From contig CAMQUV010000003.1 in assembly GCA_947037995.1 (NCBI GenBank), positions 1 through 19,478 of the forward strand: a stretch of 19,478 bases of DNA, written 5' to 3'. The notes beneath the pieces are model-generated. The model searched no databases, was not told the DNA's origin, and saw nothing but the letters and a program-made list of their open reading frames with translations. Position numbers and translations under genes: made by a program. Shown in pieces: positions 16,026 through 19,478 of this stretch (the stretch's first letter is position 1; each line of letters starts with the position of its first letter). This DNA comes from an uncultured Rikenellaceae bacterium (GTDB lineage Bacteria > Bacteroidota > Bacteroidia > Bacteroidales > Rikenellaceae).

Positions 16026-16103
16026 TTTTTCACCTTCAATCTCGGTTGGTTAGATTCCTCATTTTTCGTTTTTGTCTATATATATGTTCTCTTGACATAA
16101 AAC

Positions 16104-16144
16104 AGTCCGCCCTGCTATTTCACTGAGAGATAGCAGGGCGGACT
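16104..16144. terminator. Strong hairpin between convergent queG and rpsA
   Basis: A perfect 15-bp GC-rich stem (16104-16118 with 16130-16144) has a loop of 11 bases. On the minus strand it is followed by TGTTTTAT and lies 23 bases past the rpsA stop, so it should terminate rpsA. On the plus strand only TTT follows, so it may stop queG transcripts less efficiently. Confidence 0.8.
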
Positions 16145-16166
16145 TTAGTATATATGGAGGAGGGGA

Positions 16167-17951
16167 TTATTTTCCTTGTTCTTCCATTTGAGCTTTAAGA
16201 GCAGCAAGTCCAGAAAGGTCACCAAGAGTAGCTTTTTCGTTAGTAGAGTTAATTTGTTTAACAGTACTTTGCGTAGATGCTTCTTTAGCAGTTTCTTCTT
16301 TTACTTTAGCTTCTTCAAACATACGAGAGTGTGACAGGGTCAATCTTTTCGAAGTTTTATTGAATTCGATAACTTTAAAGCTATCAGTATCACCAGCTTT
16401 GAGTGTAGAGCCATCTTCTTTGTTTAGGCCTCTAGTAGGGCAGAAACCTTCTCCGCCTTCGCTCATAGTGATAACTGCGCCTCTATCAGTAACTTCACCA
16501 ACAGTTCCTTGGTGTACAGATTCGGCAGTATAAAGTCCTTCGTAAGCTTCCCAAGGGTTTGCTTCGAGTTGTTTGTGTCCAAGAGAAAGTCTTCTATTAG
16601 CTTTATCGATTTCGAGAACGATTACTTCGATAGGTGCATCAAGTTGAGTAAATTCAGATGGGTGTTTGATTTTTTTGGTCCAGCTAAGGTCAGAGATATG
16701 TATAAGTCCGTCCACACCTTCTTCGATTTCAACGAAAACGCCGAAGTTAGTAAAGTTTTTCACTTTAGCTGTGTGTTGTGAGCCTACTTCATATTTCGAG
16801 CCAACATTTTCCCAAGGGTCAGGAGTAAGTTGTTTAAGACCTAGTGACATTTTGTGAGTTTCTTTGTCAAGAGTAAGTACAACTGCTTCTACTTCGTCTC
16901 CTACTTTAAGGAAATCTTGAGCAGAGCGAAGGTGTTGTGACCAGCTCATTTCGCTAACGTGAATAAGACCTTCGACTCCAGGAGCGAGTTCGATAAACGC
17001 GCCATAGTCAGCCATAACAACGACTTTACCTTTGACTTTGTCACCGATATTAACTTCTTGAGAAAGAGCATCCCACGGGTGTGGCGTAAGTTGTTTAAGT
17101 CCCAGAGCGATACGTTTTTTGCCTTCGTCGAAGTCAAGAATAACGACATTGATTTTTTCGTCAAGTGTAACGATTTCTTCAGGGTGGCTAACGCGTCCCC
17201 AGCTAAGGTCAGTAATGTGAATAAGTCCGTCAACGCCTCCAAGGTCGATAAATACACCATAAGTGGTAATATTTTTAACGATACCTTCAAGGATTTGTCC
17301 TTTTTCGAGTCTAGAGATGATTTCTTGTTTTTGAGTTTCAAGTTCAGCTTCAATAAGAGCTTTGTGTGAAACGACAACATTTCTAAATTCTTGGTTGATT
17401 TTAACAACTTTGAATTCCATATTTTTATCAACATAGATATCGTAGTCTCTGATAGGTTTCACGTCAATTTGCGAACCAGGAAGGAATGCTTCGATACCGA
17501 AGATATCTACTATCATACCGCCTTTAGTGCGACATTTAACGTATCCTGTAACGATTTCTTCAGATTCAAGAGCTTCGTTCACTCTATCCCACGACCTAAG
17601 TTGGCGTGCTTTTTTGTGAGAAAGTACAAGTTGTCCGAGTCTATCTTCAGAGTTTTCTACGTAAACTTCAACAGCTTCACCGATTTGTAGTTCAGGGTTG
17701 TAGCGGAATTCTGCAGCGTTGATAACGCCTTCAGATTTGTATCCGATATTAACAAGTACTTCGCGTTTGTCGATGTGGCTAACTATTCCTTCTAGGACTT
17801 CTCCTGGTTGGATGTTGCTAAGAGTTTTTTCGTATTCTCCGGCTACATTTGATTTATCATCGCCGTATAGAGCGGTGTCATTTTCAAATGCGTTCCAATC
17901 GAAAGATTCGTTTGGTTGAGAAGCGTTGATGATTGTGTTTTCTTGAGTCAT
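16167..17951 (-). CDS. rpsA: 30S ribosomal protein S1
   Basis: S1 binds mRNA at the ribosome and helps start translation, which matters in Bacteroidetes where most mRNAs lack a Shine-Dalgarno motif. The 594-residue protein holds six S1/OB repeats at about 50-112, 132-196, 217-286, 302-373, 389-459 and 476-541. The third to fifth are the most alike and each carries a GLIHxxxxSW motif. The tail (545-594) is charged and ends in LGDLSGLAALKAQMEEQGK. Length fits the six-domain form. The ATG at 17951 is preceded by an A-rich leader of about 80 bases and a -7 box at 18039-18046. The gene stands alone between two terminators. Codon choice is strongly biased (AAC, ATC, CTT, GAA), as expected for a very highly expressed gene. 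Confidence 0.97.
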   Translation of the reverse strand: MTQENTIINASQPNESFDWNAFENDTALYGDDKSNVAGEYEKTLSNIQPGEVLEGIVSHIDKREVLVNIGYKSEGVINAAEFRYNPELQIGEAVEVYVENSEDRLGQLVLSHKKARQLRSWDRVNEALESEEIVTGYVKCRTKGGMIVDIFGIEAFLPGSQIDVKPIRDYDIYVDKNMEFKVVKINQEFRNVVVSHKALIEAELETQKQEIISRLEKGQILEGIVKNITTYGVFIDLGGVDGLIHITDLSWGRVSHPEEIVTLDEKINVVILDFDEGKKRIALGLKQLTPHPWDALSQEVNIGDKVKGKVVVMADYGAFIELAPGVEGLIHVSEMSWSQHLRSAQDFLKVGDEVEAVVLTLDKETHKMSLGLKQLTPDPWENVGSKYEVGSQHTAKVKNFTNFGVFVEIEEGVDGLIHISDLSWTKKIKHPSEFTQLDAPIEVIVLEIDKANRRLSLGHKQLEANPWEAYEGLYTAESVHQGTVGEVTDRGAVITMSEGGEGFCPTRGLNKEDGSTLKAGDTDSFKVIEFNKTSKRLTLSHSRMFEEAKVKEETAKEASTQSTVKQINSTNEKATLGDLSGLAALKAQMEEQGK

Positions 17952-18038
17952 TTTGACTTTTTGGTTTTTTTAAAAGGTTAATAATAAGGTTTTTGACTCG
18001 CGCCTCGCACTTAAATAGTTTGGGGCGTAAATCGGTTG

Positions 18039-18046
18039 CAAAGATA
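18039..18046 (-). promoter_or_regulatory. -7 box of the rpsA promoter
   Basis: On the minus strand this reads TATCTTTG, the same -7 element seen before rpsO and lipA. The expected -33 TTTG is absent. That position is instead occupied by one copy of a direct repeat AGCACT (see 18065-18081). Transcription should begin near 18032. Confidence 0.65.
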
Positions 18047-18064
18047 GTGAAAAAAAGCAATTTT

Positions 18065-18081
18065 AGTGCTATCGAAGTGCT
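18065..18081 (-). repeat. Direct repeat AGCACT-N5-AGCACT upstream of rpsA
   Basis: On the minus strand AGCACT occurs at 18081-18076 and again at 18070-18065, with an 11-base period, about one turn of DNA. The nearer copy lies 18 bases upstream of the -7 box of rpsA, where a -33 element would normally be. This is the layout of an activator or repressor site, but two six-base copies in one place could be chance. Confidence 0.4.
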
Positions 18082-18099
18082 CTTTTTTTAGTTTTTCCC

Positions 18100-18126
18100 A
18101 AAAAAAAGATTCTTTTGGAATCTTTT
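18100..18126 (-). terminator. Rho-independent terminator of the nadE unit
   Basis: On the minus strand AAAAGATTC (18126-18118) pairs perfectly with GAATCTTTT (18112-18104) around a five-base loop, and the T run continues for eight bases. It lies 62 bases past the stop of the 148-residue gene and separates that unit from rpsA. Confidence 0.85.
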
Positions 18127-18187
18127 GTGAAAATAGCTGTAATTCTTAATTGAACTTGTATGCTCTAGCCTTATGTTACGGAGAGGT

Positions 18188-18634
18188 TTATCGCGTTAAA
18201 ATATTAGCTAGGCGTTTAATTATCCTTGTTCCGGCTAGTTGCCCAATATTGGATGGTAAGTTGTATGGCTTGTTGAAAATTGTTTCGGTTAGTATCCAAA
18301 CTGGAATAGCTTTTTTCGCCAAAAATCGTTTGTAAAGAGCTAAGTGTAAGTCTATTGGAAGTTTGTACCACCAGAACTCTTTGATACTTTGTCGTGGTTC
18401 GGTCTTGATAGTTTTGACTGAATATCCTTTCGATTTAGCTTTAGTTATAAGCGCGGCACAATGGTCGGTCATATCGTCGTTGACCAAGAAACTGGCTGTT
18501 TTGCTTAGCCCTTCGAGCAGGTCGAGTGCGCTCTGAAAACCGTTAATCGTAACCGAGATTTGGTCCTCTGGTCTTGGACGGAGTGCCCCGAAGGATGATA
18601 AATCGAATAATTCAACTTTGAAAATTACCTGCAT
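18188..18634 (-). CDS. Conserved-looking hypothetical protein following nadE
   Basis: I do not recognise this 148-residue protein. Support for a real gene is positional: its ATG overlaps the nadE stop by 10 bases (ATGCAGGTAA), it runs in the same direction, and it ends just before a clean terminator. It has no signal peptide and no clear membrane span. An acidic, mixed first half (EDQISVTINGFQSALDLLEG, then NDDMTDHCAALITKAKSKGY) is followed by a basic, aromatic second half with KEFWWYKLPIDLHLALYKRF at about 85-104 and a basic end (RIIKRLANILTR). The predicted pI would be high. In flavobacteria, gliding-motility genes lie near nadE, but I see no resemblance to those here. Translational coupling to nadE is likely. 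Confidence 0.65.
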   Translation of the reverse strand: MQVIFKVELFDLSSFGALRPRPEDQISVTINGFQSALDLLEGLSKTASFLVNDDMTDHCAALITKAKSKGYSVKTIKTEPRQSIKEFWWYKLPIDLHLALYKRFLAKKAIPVWILTETIFNKPYNLPSNIGQLAGTRIIKRLANILTR

Positions 18635-19431
18635 AGCGTTCTATTTGAGTTAAGTTTTATAGCCGGCGGGAGCTGCGCTCTCTTGAATCCGCTAGATTGA
18701 TTTAGTTTTGCAACCCTCATTATATCCTCAGATTTGAAGCCTTCGTTAGAGATTTCGTCTGGGGTCATATTTAGCTCAACTAGGCGGTAGAGTATTTTGT
18801 CTAGCACGTCGTAGTCGGGTAGTGAGTCGGTGTCGAACTGGTCGGGGCGCAATTCGGCCGAGGGTGCTTTGGTGATTATGTTTTCGGGAATAGTATTGCC
18901 CTGCACCTCATTAATATATCGTGCGAGTGCGTAGACCTCGAGCTTGTATAGGTCGGCGATTACGCCCATAGCCCCACTAGTATCGCCATAGAGAGTGCCG
19001 TAACCAACCATAATTTCACTTTTGTTTGAGGTGTTGAGCATTAGCGCACCTCGTTTGTTGGCCATTGCCATTGTTAGCACCATTCGTATGCGTGATTGCA
19101 TATTCTCTTCGGCTAAACCGCTTTCGGTATTCTCGAATATCGGTGCGAGTGATGTTAGGGCGCTGTTGAAAATTGGCGCAATGTTGATAATGTGGTATTC
19201 TATATCCAGTTTTTTGGCCATTTCGATAGAATCATCGACCGAGTGTGCTGACGAGTATTCCGAAGGAAGTAGCAATACCGCCACATTTTCTTTGCCTAGC
19301 GCCTCGACTGCAAGTGCCACAACTACCGCGGAGTCTATTCCCCCCGAGAGTGCGATGACCGCCTTTTTGAAGCCGCTAGCCTTGAAGTAGCTGCTGATGT
19401 GCTCAGTTATCTGTCTATATATAATGTCCAT
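18625..19431 (-). CDS. nadE: NAD+ synthetase, ammonia-type (short form)
   Basis: NadE converts nicotinate adenine dinucleotide to NAD+ using ATP and an amino donor. The 268-residue protein has the ATP pyrophosphatase P-loop SGGIDS (29-34), the adenylate/substrate motif TSNKSE (134-139), GYGTLYGDTSGAM (143-155) and APSAELRPDQFDTDSLPDYD further on. It contains only the synthetase domain. The N-terminal glutamine amidase (nitrilase) domain of the long, glutamine-dependent form is absent, so ammonia is the expected nitrogen donor. The ATG at 19431 is the first codon of the conserved region. Only 15 genomic bases precede it before adapter sequence begins, so the promoter is not visible and an upstream gene cannot be ruled out. 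It overlaps the following 148-residue gene by 10 bases. Confidence 0.95.
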   Translation of the reverse strand: MDIIYRQITEHISSYFKASGFKKAVIALSGGIDSAVVVALAVEALGKENVAVLLLPSEYSSAHSVDDSIEMAKKLDIEYHIINIAPIFNSALTSLAPIFENTESGLAEENMQSRIRMVLTMAMANKRGALMLNTSNKSEIMVGYGTLYGDTSGAMGVIADLYKLEVYALARYINEVQGNTIPENIITKAPSAELRPDQFDTDSLPDYDVLDKILYRLVELNMTPDEISNEGFKSEDIMRVAKLNQSSGFKRAQLPPAIKLNSNRTLCR

Positions 19432-19446
19432 TTGGATACTTTTTTA

Positions 19447-19478
19447 AGATCGGAAGAGCGTCGTGTAGGGAAAGAGTG
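19447..19478. other. Illumina TruSeq adapter read-through at contig end
   Basis: From 19447 to the end the sequence starts AGATCGGAAGAGC and continues, as far as I can recall the published adapter, as the complete reverse complement of the TruSeq universal (read 1) adapter, lacking only the final base. It is not genomic DNA. The true contig therefore ends at about 19446. Confidence 0.97.

Noticed and set aside
16946..17434. 162-residue frame within rpsA on the same strand
   Set aside because: It is an out-of-frame shadow of the S1 repeats, Leu/Lys/Ser-rich because of the biased codon use of rpsA.
1..19446. Mobile elements, CRISPR arrays, tRNA or rRNA genes, toxin-antitoxin or defence genes
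   Set aside because: No transposase or integrase motifs, regularly spaced repeats, tRNA-like cloverleaf or rRNA sequence were noticed on either strand. The coding space is filled by the genes listed.

Overview
The window looks like one contig end from a Bacteroidales-type bacterium (phylum Bacteroidota). The evidence is an adjacent SusC/SusD outer-membrane pair, promoters of the Bacteroidetes form (TTTG, 19-21 bases, TAnnTTTG), start codons preceded by A-rich sequence rather than a Shine-Dalgarno motif, and a two-subunit methylmalonyl-CoA mutase as used in succinate/propionate fermentation. I would not name a genus from the sequence alone.

Layout, left to right. Bases 1-182 hold the start of a minus-strand exported protein that is cut by the window edge. 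A divergent promoter region leads to mutA-mutB (395-4435), which ends in a strong terminator. After 450 non-coding bases with a good promoter comes a SusC/SusD pair (4887-9534); the SusC gene is broken by a one-base frameshift near 5825-5845. After another terminator, lipA-lipB (9706-11252) encode lipoyl cofactor synthesis. Next come recJ (11412-13175), rpsO with its own promoter and terminator (13178-13640), and a WbqC-family gene (13696-14319). The WbqC gene overlaps tail to tail with a minus-strand membrane protein of the lysylphosphatidylglycerol synthase TM/flippase-like family (14235-15284). An unusually short queG follows (15300-16025), then on the minus strand rpsA (16167-17951), a 148-residue unknown protein, and nadE (18625-19431). 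The last 32 bases (19447-19478) are Illumina adapter, not genome.

Most genes are housekeeping: propionate/succinate metabolism, lipoylation, DNA repair, ribosomal proteins S15 and S1, tRNA modification and NAD synthesis. The SusCD pair is the only nutrient-uptake system and has no glycan-degrading enzyme or regulator beside it here. mutAB and susCD resemble the ribosomal protein genes in codon use (many CTT and GAA/AAA codons), which suggests high expression.

I found no phage, transposon, CRISPR array, tRNA, rRNA or defence system, and no convincing new multi-gene system. The points most worth a second look are the SusC frameshift, the queG that ends right after its last cluster cysteine, the 85-base convergent overlap, the compositional switch inside lipA, the paired AGCACT repeat at the rpsA promoter, and the adapter at the contig end.
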